From Myxococcales bacterium (lineage in GTDB: Bacteria; Myxococcota_A; Bradymonadia; UBA7976; UBA1532), in the NCBI GenBank assembly GCA_020633465.1, contig JACKDN010000003.1, positions 588,331-652,330 of the forward strand: a stretch of DNA of 64,000 nucleotides, given 5' to 3'. Shown piece after piece: positions 1 to 9,300 of this stretch; position 1 is the stretch's first letter, and each line of letters starts with the position of its first letter. Made by a program: the position numbers and the translations under genes. The notes below the pieces were generated by a model. It searched no databases. It was not told where the DNA came from and saw nothing but the letters and a program-made list of their open reading frames with translations.

Positions 1-294
1 GCGGTGGGTGCGGCGCAGCAGGGGCTCGGCGACGACGGCGACGTCGCCCCCCTGCTCGACCAGGACGCCGCAGATCAGGGCCAGGCGGCAGGCCTGCAGG
101 TGGTCCGGCAGATCGAGCAGGTAGGGGGCCGCGATGCGCAGGGCGCCGGTGGCGTCGCCCCGCTCGAGGGGCGGGCGATCGAGGCCGGCCAGCGGGTTCT
201 CGGCCAGCGCGGCGGCCGCGGCCGCGTCGGCGACCGGCGGGCGCAGCACCTCGAGCGCTTCGACCATCCAGGCTTCCAGGGGCGATGCGGACAC
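1..294 (-). CDS. Partial hypothetical protein, N-terminal 98 residues
   Basis: An open frame enters from the left edge and its 5' end lies inside the window. I chose the GTG at 294 because GGAG sits six bases upstream of it. An in-frame ATG at 267 is the alternative start. The visible part is Ala/Leu-rich and probably helical, with no signal peptide, membrane segment or catalytic motif. It starts VSASPLEAWMVEALEVLRPP and reaches a segment reading LALICGVLVEQGGDVAVVAE. A TATGAT box about 30 bases upstream of the start could be its -10 element. I do not recognise the family, and most of the protein lies outside the window. Third codon positions are strongly G/C like the neighbours, which supports this frame over the overlapping ones. 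Confidence 0.6.
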   Translation of the reverse strand, partial: MSASPLEAWMVEALEVLRPPVADAAAAAALAENPLAGLDRPPLERGDATGALRIAAPYLLDLPDHLQACRLALICGVLVEQGGDVAVVAEPLLRRTHR

Positions 295-463
295 GCCATG
301 CTCCAGGTCCGATGAGACGGGCGCATCATAGCCCCGTCCCGGCCCGCCGTCCTCGGCGACGGCCCGACGCCGCTTCGAGGGCAGGCGACTCTCGGCGCCG
401 TCGTCTCACCGCACGGCCCGGCAGGACGGCCGGGCTATCAGCTTTCAGCTTCGCCGCGGCGAT

Positions 464-624
464 TGTAACGTCTGCTCGGTCACCTAGCGCCTGGAGCTCG
501 CCGGGTGGTGTCGACTCCGGCACCGGGCACGGAGCCCGGCTGACCGCTGACCGCTGACCGCTGACAGCCGGGCGGAAGGCGCACCAACGGCTCGTGAGCA
601 GGCTAGCTTCCAGAGGAGCCCCGC
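464..624 (+). promoter_or_regulatory. Candidate promoter and long structured leader of the PLP enzyme gene
   Basis: The gap between the two divergent genes (295-624) holds no convincing gene. TGTAAC at 464-469 resembles a -10 box and would leave a leader of roughly 150 bases before the ATG at 625. In the leader, CCGGGC at 523-528 pairs with GCCCGG at 534-539 around a five-base loop, and a tandem heptamer follows at once. A second hairpin (GCCCGG at 416-421 with CCGGGC at 430-435) lies upstream. A Shine-Dalgarno GAGGAG is at 613-618. The leader precedes a Cys/Met enzyme, so a SAM- or SAH-type riboswitch was considered. The conserved cores of the classes I know are not visible, so control by RNA structure is inference only. 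Confidence 0.3.
541..565 (+). repeat. Tandem heptamer repeat TGACCGC, about 3.6 copies
   Basis: Three perfect copies of TGACCGC plus a partial fourth follow directly after the 523-539 hairpin, within the leader of the downstream PLP enzyme gene. Copy number of such a repeat could vary between strains. Confidence 0.8.
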
Positions 625-1758
625 ATGTCCGATCGCCGCTTCGCCACGCGCGCCGCGCAGGCCGGCCTGCGGGCCGACCTGGGCACGGGCGCCGTCGTGC
701 CGCCCATCCACCCGTCGACCACGTTCGAGCGCGATCCCGACGGCGACTACCCGCGCGGTTACGTCTACGGGCGGCAGGGCAACCCCAACCGCGATGCGCT
801 CGAAGAGACGCTGGCCGATCTCGAGGGCGGGGCGGCCGCCGTGGCGTTCGCGTCCGGGCTGGCCGCGTGCGCGGCGGTGCTGCGCGCGCTGCCGCCGGGG
901 GCCCACGTCGTGCTGCCGCAGGACGTCTACCACGGCCTGCGCGCCCTGGTGGCGCGGCGGCTGGCGCCGGCCGGGCTGCAGGCCAGCGCGGCCGATCTCA
1001 CCCGGGCCGGCGCGCTCGAGGCGGCGCTGCGGCCGAACACCCGGCTGGTGTGGGTCGAGACGCCGTCGAACCCGCTCCTGGGCATCACCGATCTCGAGCG
1101 TACGTGCGCGGTCGCGCACGCCGCCGGCGCCCGGATCTGCGTCGACAACACCTGGGCGACGCCCGCGCTGCAGCGGCCGCTGGAGCACGGGGCCGATCTG
1201 GTGGTGCACTCGACGACCAAGTACCTCAACGGGCACGGCGACGTGACCGGCGGCGTCGTCGTGGGCAGCAAGCCACTCGTCGAGGCGCTGCGCGCCGAGC
1301 AGGTGCTGGGCGGGGCGGTGCCCTCGCCCTTCGACTGCTGGCTGACGCTGCGCGGGCTGCGCACGCTGGCCGTCCGCATGCGGGCGCATTGTGAGGGCGC
1401 CGAGGCGGTGGCCGACTTCCTCGCCGCCCACCCGCGGGTGAAGGCGGTGCTGTTCCCGGGGCGGCCCGACCACCCGGGACACGCGGTGGCGGCGCGGCAG
1501 ATGAGCGCCTTCGGTGGGATGCTGTCGGTGCGCCTGCGCGGGGACGCGATGGCGGTGGCCGGGCGGCTGCGCATCTTCCGGCGGGCCACCAGCCTGGGGG
1601 GCACCGAGAGCCTGGTCGAGCATCGCGCGTCGATCGAGGGGCCGGGCACCCAGACGCCCGACGACCTGCTGCGGCTGTCGATCGGGCTGGAGGCGCCCGC
1701 CGATCTGGTCGCCGACCTGGACGCGGCCCTCGCGACGCGCGCGCGCGTGCATCCCTGA
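625..1758 (+). CDS. Cys/Met metabolism PLP-dependent enzyme (cystathionine gamma-synthase/lyase family)
   Basis: This is a 377-residue fold-type I PLP enzyme of the Cys/Met metabolism family, which makes or cleaves cystathionine or related gamma-substituted amino acids in transsulfuration. The PLP-binding lysine is K199, in the segment VHSTTKYLNGHGD. The family-typical SNP motif of ETPSNPLL, the cofactor aspartate region VDNTWATP and the C-terminal SLGGTESL followed by LLRLSIGLE are all present. Length fits the family, and GAGGAG seven bases upstream supports the ATG. The MetB-type synthase and the MetC/gamma-lyase reactions cannot be separated by eye, so no symbol is given. The neighbours are not sulfur genes, so context does not help. 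The long leader may control expression. Confidence 0.9.
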   Translation: MSDRRFATRAAQAGLRADLGTGAVVPPIHPSTTFERDPDGDYPRGYVYGRQGNPNRDALEETLADLEGGAAAVAFASGLAACAAVLRALPPGAHVVLPQDVYHGLRALVARRLAPAGLQASAADLTRAGALEAALRPNTRLVWVETPSNPLLGITDLERTCAVAHAAGARICVDNTWATPALQRPLEHGADLVVHSTTKYLNGHGDVTGGVVVGSKPLVEALRAEQVLGGAVPSPFDCWLTLRGLRTLAVRMRAHCEGAEAVADFLAAHPRVKAVLFPGRPDHPGHAVAARQMSAFGGMLSVRLRGDAMAVAGRLRIFRRATSLGGTESLVEHRASIEGPGTQTPDDLLRLSIGLEAPADLVADLDAALATRARVHP

Positions 1759-1806
1759 CGGTGTTCGTGATACGCGAGGAGATCCCATGGGGGGGAGGGG
1801 ACAGTC

Positions 1807-3576
1807 ATGCGTAGATTCGGGTGGTGGGCGGCGAGCCTGCTGGCGCTGAGCGTCGGCTGTGATGACGGAGACGACGGCGGCGCGACGCCGGCCGACGCGA
1901 GCGGACCGGCGCTCGACGGGGCGACGGGCGGCGAAGACATGGGCGGGGCGCCGGACGCCGCGCCCGGCGACGCGGCGGTGCAGGCCGACGCCGGCGATCC
2001 CGGGGCCGAACAGATGGCCCTCGCGCTGGCCGCGGCCCGCAGCGTCGAGCGCGCGCGGCTGGAGTCGGCGATCGAGTTCGTCGGTCAGCCTCGGGCGACG
2101 AACACGCCGCACTGGCAGGCCGTGCAGGATCGCTGCGCGACGGCCTTCGAAGAGGCCGGGCTGACCGTCGAGCGCCACGCCTACGGCACCGGCACCAACG
2201 TCATCGGCGTGAAGCGCGGCACCTCGCGGCCCGACGAGTACGTGCTGATCGGCGCGCACTACGACTCGGTGCCCAACTGCCCGGGCGCCGACGACAACGC
2301 CAGCGGCGTCGCCGGCGTGCTCGAGGCGGCGCGCATCCTCGGGCCGGGCGATCACGCGCGGTCGCTGATGCTGGCCTGCTGGGACGAGGAGGAGCGCGGC
2401 CTGATCGGCGCCGAGCACTTCGTCGCGCGCGCGCTGACCGAGGGCACCGCCATCGTGGCGCACTTCAACCTCGAGTCGGTGGGCCACTACGACACGACGC
2501 CGGGCAGCCAGACCCTGCCCGAGGGCTTCGAGTTCGTGTTCCCGGCCGAGATCGGGGCGCTGAACGATCGGGGCAGCCCGGGCGACTTCCTGGCGCTCAT
2601 CGGCGACGCCGAGCTGAACCCGGGGGCGACGGCCGACGTGGTCGCGCTGGCGGGGCCGCTCGAGCTGGAGGTGGTCGCGCTGCCGGTGGTGGCCGAGCTG
2701 CGCACCCTGGGGCCCATCCGCCGATCCGATCACGCGCCCTTCTGGGATGCGGGCTATCCGTCGATCTTCATGACCGCGACGGCCGAGTACCGCAACCAGC
2801 ACTACCACTGCTACGGCGGCACCGACGACGCGGTCGACTTCCCCTTCCTGACCAAGGTGGTGGGCGCGACGGTCGGCGCGGCCCTGCTGCAGCTCGACGC
2901 GCGCACCGACGTGCCGCCGGCCCCGATGGGCACGGTGATCCCGCCGCCCGCGCCCGCGTGCGACCTGACCGCGGGCCTGTGCGACGGCGGGCACTGCGTG
3001 CTGGCGGCGGGCGACGACGGCTGGACGTCCGCGCGCTGTCTGCCCCTGGTGCCGGGCGCGACGGGGGCCGAGGGCGAGCAGTGCACGCGGCCCGACGGGC
3101 TCGTGGGCATCGACGACTGCGCCGAGGGGCTCATCTGCGCCTTCTGGGGGCAGCCGGCGGGCGATCCGCAGGCGCGCACCTGCCACGCGTACTGCCGCGA
3201 AGGCGGCGACTGCGGGCAGGACGAGGTGTGCGTCGCCATCGGCAACGCGAACCACGGCGGCGGCTGCGCCCCGGGGTGTGATCCGATGGACCCCCAGGCG
3301 TGCGGTGAGGGGCTGCTGTGCAGCCGCGTCGGATCGTGGCTGCCCCTCGGCGTCGGCTACATCTGCAACTTCGGGGGCGAGAAGGCCCGCGGCGAGGCGT
3401 GCGTCTCGTTCGACTGCGCGGCCGGCCTCGACTGCAAGAACGTCAACGGGGTCGGGGCCCAGTGCATGGCGCGCTGTCGGCCCAGCGAGGGTGGCTGCCC
3501 GCCGGACAGCCGCTGCGTCGAGGACGTCGCCGAGGGCGCCCCCGACGACTTCGGGCACTGCTACCCGTCGCGCTGA
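1807..3576 (+). CDS. Secreted M28-family metallopeptidase lipoprotein with Cys-rich tail
   Basis: A 589-residue predicted lipoprotein. The signal peptide ends in the lipobox LSVGC, followed by an Asp/Ala/Gly-rich linker to about residue 70. The middle (about 75-370) is a zinc aminopeptidase of the M28 type. Candidate metal ligands are H151 and D153 (HYDS), D163 (GADDNASG), the acidic pair in DEEERG (E194-E195) and H309 (RRSDHAPF), in family order. The last 200 residues are rich in cysteines arranged in short repeats (CAEGLIC, CGEGLLC, CAAGLDC), as in Myxococcota surface proteins. It probably digests peptides outside the cell or at its surface. Its stop codon almost touches the convergent GST gene, with one base between, so no terminator fits there. 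Confidence 0.88.
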   Translation: MRRFGWWAASLLALSVGCDDGDDGGATPADASGPALDGATGGEDMGGAPDAAPGDAAVQADAGDPGAEQMALALAAARSVERARLESAIEFVGQPRATNTPHWQAVQDRCATAFEEAGLTVERHAYGTGTNVIGVKRGTSRPDEYVLIGAHYDSVPNCPGADDNASGVAGVLEAARILGPGDHARSLMLACWDEEERGLIGAEHFVARALTEGTAIVAHFNLESVGHYDTTPGSQTLPEGFEFVFPAEIGALNDRGSPGDFLALIGDAELNPGATADVVALAGPLELEVVALPVVAELRTLGPIRRSDHAPFWDAGYPSIFMTATAEYRNQHYHCYGGTDDAVDFPFLTKVVGATVGAALLQLDARTDVPPAPMGTVIPPPAPACDLTAGLCDGGHCVLAAGDDGWTSARCLPLVPGATGAEGEQCTRPDGLVGIDDCAEGLICAFWGQPAGDPQARTCHAYCREGGDCGQDEVCVAIGNANHGGGCAPGCDPMDPQACGEGLLCSRVGSWLPLGVGYICNFGGEKARGEACVSFDCAAGLDCKNVNGVGAQCMARCRPSEGGCPPDSRCVEDVAEGAPDDFGHCYPSR

Positions 3577-3577
3577 C

Positions 3578-4291
3578 CTACCCGTCGCTCGGCGCGTCCG
3601 CGCCCAGGCGCGCGCGGACGCGCTCGAGGTAGGCCTGCAGGCCGGCGTGCCCGCGCACGAAGGTGGTCAGCGGGTTGTCGGTCTGCGTGGCGGCGATGCC
3701 GTCGAGCCAGGCGTACAGCGTCGCGTCGTAGCTGGTGGGGGCGTCGCCGACGGCGAAGGGCCCGTCCCCCAGCGTCTCGGCCAGCGCCTCGAGGTCGTCG
3801 ACCCCGCGCTGGAAGGCGTCGGCGCGGGCGAAGCGGCCGGTGCCCTGCGCCGCGAGCTGCTTCAGCGACTTCTTGTGGATCATCGGCAGCAGCAGGGGCC
3901 GCAGCGCGCCCGGCAGCAGGCCGGCCAGGTAGCCCTTCATCGCCTTGGGGAAGTCCTCGCGGTTCCACCGGCTGTAGACCAGCACCCAGTACAGGCTCTC
4001 TTCGCAGGTGCGCTTGATCAGGTGGCCGCGCGCCCGCTGCGCCGCCGTCAGGTGCGCGTCCAGCGGATCCCCGAAGGTGGTCTTCAGGTAGTCGATGATG
4101 TGGGTCGAGTCGCCCATCACCGTCTCGCCGTGGCGGATGTACGGGATCTTGCCCCGCGGCGCCTTGCGGAAGTCGGCGGTGCGCAGCTTGTGTTCGATGC
4201 CGGCCAACTTCACGTAGGCGGCGACCTTGGCGCAGAAAGGGCTGGTGCTGACCGTGCCCCAGGCGCCCGGCGAGATGTAGAGTTCGAGCAT
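3578..4291 (-). CDS. Glutathione S-transferase-fold protein (FaxC/metaxin-like)
   Basis: A 237-residue cytosolic protein. Its N-terminal thioredoxin-like half has SPFC at residues 17-20, a cis-proline stretch GKIPYI and the GDSTHIIDYL element seen in the FaxC/metaxin branch of the GST superfamily. A helical C-terminal half follows. FaxC-like proteins have been linked to detoxification, but no specific substrate is implied here. The first ATG of the open frame is at 4303, but the homology begins with MLELYIS at 4291. A TATGAT box ends seven bases before that ATG with no Shine-Dalgarno, which suggests a leaderless message. It is divergent from the class V aminotransferase gene, with 43 bases between the starts. 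Confidence 0.8.
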   Translation of the reverse strand: MLELYISPGAWGTVSTSPFCAKVAAYVKLAGIEHKLRTADFRKAPRGKIPYIRHGETVMGDSTHIIDYLKTTFGDPLDAHLTAAQRARGHLIKRTCEESLYWVLVYSRWNREDFPKAMKGYLAGLLPGALRPLLLPMIHKKSLKQLAAQGTGRFARADAFQRGVDDLEALAETLGDGPFAVGDAPTSYDATLYAWLDGIAATQTDNPLTTFVRGHAGLQAYLERVRARLGADAPSDG

Positions 4292-4298
4292 GCGCGGC

Positions 4299-4304
4299 AT
4301 CATA
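4299..4304 (-). promoter_or_regulatory. Candidate -10 box (TATGAT) for a leaderless GST-fold gene
   Basis: TATGAT on the minus strand ends seven bases before the ATG at 4291, so transcription would begin at or next to the start codon. No Shine-Dalgarno is present. No clear -35 box was identified. Confidence 0.4.
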
Positions 4305-4334
4305 GTCGCGCGGCGCCGTACCGAAAGCCCTTCC

Positions 4335-5504
4335 ATGCGTGAACACTGGACGCTCGACCCGGCGGTCACCTTCCTCAACCACGGCTCGTTCGGGGCGTGC
4401 CCCCGGGTGGTGCTCGAGGCGCAGGCCGATTGGCGCGCGCGCATGGAGCGCGAGCCGATGCAGTTCATGCTGCGCGATCGCTGGGCGCTGCTGGACGCGG
4501 CCCGCGAGGCGGTGGCGGCCTTCGTCGACGCGCCGCCCGACGGGCTGGTGTTCGTGCGCAACGCGAGCGAGGGCGTCAACGCGGTGCTGCGCTCGTTGGA
4601 GCTGGCGCCCGACGACGAGCTGCTGCTGCTCGATCACGCCTACGGGGCGGTGCTGAACGCGGCGCGCTTCGTCGCGGGGCGGGCGGGCGCGCGGGTGACG
4701 GTGGCGCGGCTGCCCTGGCCGCGGGCCAGCGTCGAGGGCGTGGTGGACGCGGTGCTCGAGGCGGTGACGCCGCGCACGCGGCTGTGCGTGCTCGACCACG
4801 TCACCAGCCCCACCGGCCTGGTGCTGCCCATCGAGCGCCTGGTGCCGGCGCTGGCCGAGCGCGGGGTGGACACGCTGGTCGACGGCGCGCACGGGCCCGG
4901 CCAGGTCGAGGTGTCGCTGCGGGCGCTGCAGCCGGCGTACTACGCGGCCAACCTGCACAAGTGGGTGTGCGCGCCCAAGGGGGCGGCCTTCCTGTGGGTG
5001 CGCCCGGATCGGCGCGCCGGGCTGCGCCCGCTGACGATCAGCCACGGCCACACGATGGCCGAAGGCAAGAAGACGCGGCTGCACCTCGAGTTCGACTGGA
5101 CCGGCACCGACGATCCGACGCCCTGGCTGTGCGCGCCCACCGCCCTCGAGGTGATGGGCGGCCTGCTGCCCGGCGGCTGGCCGGCCTTGCGCGCGCGCAA
5201 CCGCGCGGTGGCCCTCGAGGCCCGCGCCACCCTCTGCGCCGCGCTCGGCGCCGTGCCCCCCTGCGAGCCGGCGATGGTGGGCGCGATGGCCGCGGTGCCG
5301 CTGCCCGACGATCCGGTCGCCGAGGCGCGCGACGCCTTCACGCCCGATCCCCTGCAGATGGCCCTGGTGGGGCGGCGCATCGAGGTGCCCATCGTGCCCT
5401 TCCCGGCGGCGCCCCAGCGCCTGGTGCGCGTCAGCGCCCAACTCTACAACCACGCCCGCGACTACCGCCGGCTGGCCCGCGCCCTCACCGACCTGCTGGC
5501 GTGA
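4335..5504 (+). CDS. Class V aminotransferase (isopenicillin N epimerase-like)
   Basis: A 389-residue PLP enzyme of the aminotransferase class V / CefD-like group, relatives of cysteine desulfurases and epimerases. It begins with the typical FLNHGSFGACP, which contacts substrate and cofactor. The Schiff-base lysine is K209 in NLHKW, preceded by the cofactor-binding aspartate in DGAHGPGQ. The substrate is unknown, because CefD-like proteins in most bacteria are not antibiotic enzymes and no beta-lactam genes are nearby. The ATG at 4335 gives the family N terminus. An upstream in-frame start at 4290 would add fifteen residues with no similarity. The end is followed by 70 bases before the ABC ATPase gene. 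Confidence 0.88.
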   Translation: MREHWTLDPAVTFLNHGSFGACPRVVLEAQADWRARMEREPMQFMLRDRWALLDAAREAVAAFVDAPPDGLVFVRNASEGVNAVLRSLELAPDDELLLLDHAYGAVLNAARFVAGRAGARVTVARLPWPRASVEGVVDAVLEAVTPRTRLCVLDHVTSPTGLVLPIERLVPALAERGVDTLVDGAHGPGQVEVSLRALQPAYYAANLHKWVCAPKGAAFLWVRPDRRAGLRPLTISHGHTMAEGKKTRLHLEFDWTGTDDPTPWLCAPTALEVMGGLLPGGWPALRARNRAVALEARATLCAALGAVPPCEPAMVGAMAAVPLPDDPVAEARDAFTPDPLQMALVGRRIEVPIVPFPAAPQRLVRVSAQLYNHARDYRRLARALTDLLA

Positions 5505-5561
5505 GCAGGCGCAGCGCGCCCGGCCCGCGCGGCAGGCTCCCGGCGGTGGGCCCCGACCTGC

Positions 5562-5567
5562 TACAAC
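5562..5567 (+). promoter_or_regulatory. Candidate -10 box (TACAAC) for a leaderless ABC ATPase gene
   Basis: TACAAC ends seven bases before the ATG at 5575. No Shine-Dalgarno lies between, so a leaderless transcript is likely if this box is used. No -35 box was recognised. Confidence 0.4.
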
Positions 5568-5574
5568 CGCCCCC

Positions 5575-6333
5575 ATGCTGCTGCTCGAGAACGTGACCAA
5601 GCGCTACGGCGCGTTCACCGCGGTCGACGACGTCTCGCTGCACATCCCGGCCGGCCAGGTGTTCGGGTTCCTGGGGCCGAACGGGGCGGGCAAGACGACG
5701 ACGATGAAGATGATCACGGGGCTCGTGAAGCCCAGCGCCGGCGCCGTGCGCGTGGACGGCGTCGACGTGATCGCCGATCCGCTCGAGGCCAAGCGGCGCA
5801 TCGGCTACGTGCCCGACCGGCCCAACCTCTACGAGCGCCTCACCCCGGTCGAGTACTGCTACTTCATCGCCGGGCTGTACGGCATGGCGCGCGACGAGAC
5901 GGTGGCGCGCACGCGCGAGCTGCTGGTGCTGTTCGGGCTGGGCGAGAAGCTGGGCGCGCTGATCGAGTCGTTCAGTCACGGCATGAAGCAGCGGCTGGTG
6001 ATGGCCTCGGTGCTGCTGCACCGGCCGCGGCTGCTGGTGGTGGACGAGCCGATGGTGGGCCTCGACCCGCGCGGCGCGCGGCTGCTGAAGGACGTGCTGC
6101 GGCGCGAGGCCACCGAGCGCGGGCTGACGGTGATGCTGTCGACGCACACGCTCGAGGTGGCCGACGAGGTGTGCGATCGCGTGGCGGTCATCCACCGCGG
6201 GCGCCTGGTGGCGCAGGGCAGCCCCGCCGAGCTGCGCGCGGCCAGCGGCGCCGAGGGCGCCAAGCTGGAGGAGGTGTTCCTGCAGTTGACCGCCGAGGAT
6301 CCGGGTCAGCCCGAGGCGGGCCCCGCCGGCTGA
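5575..6333 (+). CDS. ABC transporter ATP-binding protein, orphan
   Basis: A 252-residue ATPase subunit of the type that works with multi-pass ABC-2-like permeases. Walker A is GPNGAGKTT (34-42), Walker B ends in D157-E158, and the switch histidine is H191. The signature loop at 132-140 reads SFSHGMKQR instead of the usual LSGGQ, a variant common in ABC-2-type and CcmA-like ATPases. The protein is complete and presumably functional. No permease gene is beside it, so the partner must be encoded elsewhere. The 3' end overlaps the end of the convergent glycosyltransferase gene by 28 bases, so antisense interference between the two transcripts is possible. Confidence 0.93.
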   Translation: MLLLENVTKRYGAFTAVDDVSLHIPAGQVFGFLGPNGAGKTTTMKMITGLVKPSAGAVRVDGVDVIADPLEAKRRIGYVPDRPNLYERLTPVEYCYFIAGLYGMARDETVARTRELLVLFGLGEKLGALIESFSHGMKQRLVMASVLLHRPRLLVVDEPMVGLDPRGARLLKDVLRREATERGLTVMLSTHTLEVADEVCDRVAVIHRGRLVAQGSPAELRAASGAEGAKLEEVFLQLTAEDPGQPEAGPAG

Positions 6334-9300
6334 GCCTGGAGGAGCCACGCGCGTAGGGCAGCGGCGTCGCGCAGGGCGGGGCGGCCGGTGTCGGCGGCGC
6401 GGCGCAGCGTCTGCGGGGCGTCCGGCCAGGCCTCGTCCACCAGCACCGCCTGCGCGGCGACGTACAGCCCGGCCTCGCGGTCGGGCGCGAGCGGCGCGTC
6501 CACCACCAGCACGTCGGGCAGCGGACCGTCGCCGGCGGCGGCCTCGAAGGCGGCCTTCGCGGTCTCGCCCTGGCCGGGCGCGCAGCGCAGCCAGAAGGCG
6601 GCGTCGGCGGCCGGGGCATCGCGCAGGACGCCGGCCAGCGCCGCCAGCGCCGCCGCGTCGTCCCAGGGCGGGTACACCAGCACGTTGCGCGCGGCGGCCT
6701 CTTCGATCGTCACCGGCCGCTGATCGGGCCGGAAGCCGTGCTCGGCGCCCACCGGCAGGCGGTGGCGCTCGGCCTCGTAGGGGCCCTCGGCGTCGGGCAC
6801 CGCGTCGTCCGTGGGCAGCGCACCCCAGGCCCGGCGGAAGCGCTCGGCGCCGGGGCCCTCGGTGGGCGTCGGCCGGCGCTCCCCGACCACCACCACGTCG
6901 TCCGCGCGCAGCGCCCGGTAGCCCGCCAGGTGCGCGCGCACCAGGTAGTCGTCCAGCGCCAGCCGGTCGGCGTCGAGCGCGGTGTCCATGCCGCCGACCC
7001 GCTCGATCAGGCCGCGCGTGAAGACCAGGCAGCGGTCGTCCACCCGCTGCACCGGCGTCGCGGCGCCCAGCGCGTCCGCGGTGGTCGCCGCCTCGCCCGC
7101 CGACGCGGCGACCACGCCGGTGTCCGGCGCCCGGGTCGCCCACCACTGCAGCCGGCCCAGCCAGCGCGGCGGCACCTCGACGTCGGCCCGCAAGAGCGCC
7201 ACCAGATCGCCGTCCGCCTCGGCCAGCCCCTGGTTCACCGCCTTGGCCCAGCCGACGCGCACGCGGTTGTGCACCACGCTCAGCCGCCCCTCGTGCGCGT
7301 CCCGCAGCGCCTTCAGCACGACGCGCAGCGGCTCGTCGCCCGCGTCGCTGACCACCACCACCTGGAAGGGCACCCACGTGTGCGCCAGCAGGCGCTCGGC
7401 CGCGCGCCGCGTGCGCTCGGCGTCGGCGTCGGCCAGCAGCACCACGCTGCTGCGCCCGACGCCGGTGGCCGCCAGGCCGTAGCGCGCCAGCACCTGCGCC
7501 TGCGCCGTCCGCGCGCGCCGGCTGAACAGGGCGGCCTTCTCGTGGCGGCGGTACAGCGCGAGCACGTCGTCGCGCGCAGGGGCCCGCCTCGGCGCGGCGG
7601 CCACCAGCGCGCTGGGCTCGCCGGCGTGCGCGAAGGGGTGCTCGATCACCAGCCGCAGCAGGGCGTCCCAGGGCGTGACCGGGCCGTGATCCTCGAACAC
7701 GGGCGCCGCGTCGCGGTGGTGCAGCACCACCGACAGCGGCACGCGATCGTGCGCCAACAGCGCGTCGCGGTCGACCGGCGCCGGGTGGGTCAGCAGGCGC
7801 TCGGTGGTGCGCGGGACGCCGTCCTCGCCCACCGTGGTGCGCGCGCGCCACGCCTCGCCGGTCACCACCTGCGCCTCGCCGCGCGCCGCGTGCAGGCCGG
7901 CCAGGTGGGTGGGCAGCCAGCAGGCGTCGTCGTCGATCCAGGCGATCCAGGCGTCCTCGGCCGCGGCCAGCCCGGCCGCGCGATCGGCGGCCTCGTCGCC
8001 CGTGCCGGCGACGACGCGCACGCGGGGATCGTCCAGGTCGGCCGGCGCCGCGCCGACGATCACCAGCGACAGCGCGGTGTGCGTCTGGGCCAGCACGCTG
8101 CGGGCCGCCTGCGCCAGGCCGGCGCCCCCGCGATCGACCAGCACCACCGTCGTCGGCGGGCCGTCGGCGGCGGGCGGGGCGGGGGTCGCGGGCGGGTCGT
8201 AGAAGCGCTCGAGCTGCCGGCGCCGCATCGCCAGCGCGTCGGTCTTGTGATCGGCGGCCCCGGTGTCCGTGCGCAGCCGCTGGGCCAGCGCGAAGGCGGC
8301 GTCGTGCGTGGGGTCGAGGCGCACGGCCACGCAGGCCAGCGGCAGGGCGTCCGCGGGCTGGCCCGACTGCTCGAGGGCGCGCGCGAAGCCGAAGGCCGCG
8401 GGGAAGCTCCAGGCCTCGAGCTCGGCGCGCAGCGCGCGGGCCTCGCGCTCGGCCGCGGGCGGATCCTGCCGCTCGAGCGCCGCCTCGAGATCGGCCGCGC
8501 GCCGCCGGGCGCCCGCCACCCGCGCGCGCAGCGCCTCGGTCAGCGTGTGCGGGCGGGGCTGGGCCGCCGCGAAGGCGTCGACGGCCGCCTCGGCGCCCGC
8601 GAAGTCGCCCGCCATCAGGTGCAGATCGACCGTCAGGCGCGTGGCGTCGTCGCTCCACCCCGGCGCGCCCGTGGCGGTCAGCAGGCGCAGCGCGTTGTGG
8701 GGATCCTCGTACAGCTTCAGGTTGCGGGCCACCTGCGCCAGCGCCGACGCCTGCGCCAGCCCGGGCGCCGCGTCCCACTCCAGCCGCGGGAAGAACACCC
8801 GCAGCGGGTGCCGGGTGAGCAGCCGCCGGATGATCTTCGACTCGAGCGACAGGTCGAGGAACGACCCGAAGCTGACCCCGCCGTCGTGCTTCCGGTAGCG
8901 GTAGACGATCGCGTCCACCTTGTGGAACGTGGCGCGCCCGGCCAGCCGGCTCCAGAACTCGTAGTCCTGCGCGCGCACGAACTCGGCGTCGTAGGGGCCG
9001 ACCTCGGCGTACAGGGCGCGCCGGCTGGCCGTGCCGCCGTCGGGCACCACCGAGCCGAACAGCTTGGCGCCCACGACGTCGTCGCTGCGCCCGGTCCAGT
9101 CGTTGGGCTCGTAGGTGTCGACCGCCTCGCCGGTGGCGCCGTCGAAGATCTCGAGGTTGCCGTAGACGACGTCCACGTCGGGGTGGGCGTCCAGCACCGC
9201 GGCGTAGCGCGCCAGGGTGTCGGGCATCAGGTGATCGTCGTCGGCCATCCACAGCAGGTAGTCGCCGCGGGCCTCCTGCACGGCGCGGTTGCGGGTGGCC

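Noticed and set aside
464..624. SAM-I, SAM-II or SAH riboswitch in the leader of the Cys/Met enzyme gene
   Set aside because: Hairpins are present, but the conserved core sequences of these classes were not found, so only a generic structured leader is reported.
484..3558. A 1024-residue open frame on the minus strand opposite the PLP enzyme and peptidase genes
   Set aside because: It is a shadow of the two real genes caused by the strong G/C third-position bias. Its translation is Arg/Ala/Gly-rich without any fold or motif, whereas the plus-strand frames show clear family motifs.
4290..4334. The longer start for the class V aminotransferase gene
   Set aside because: It would add fifteen residues without similarity and overlap the divergent GST start. 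The ATG at 4335 gives the family's usual N terminus.
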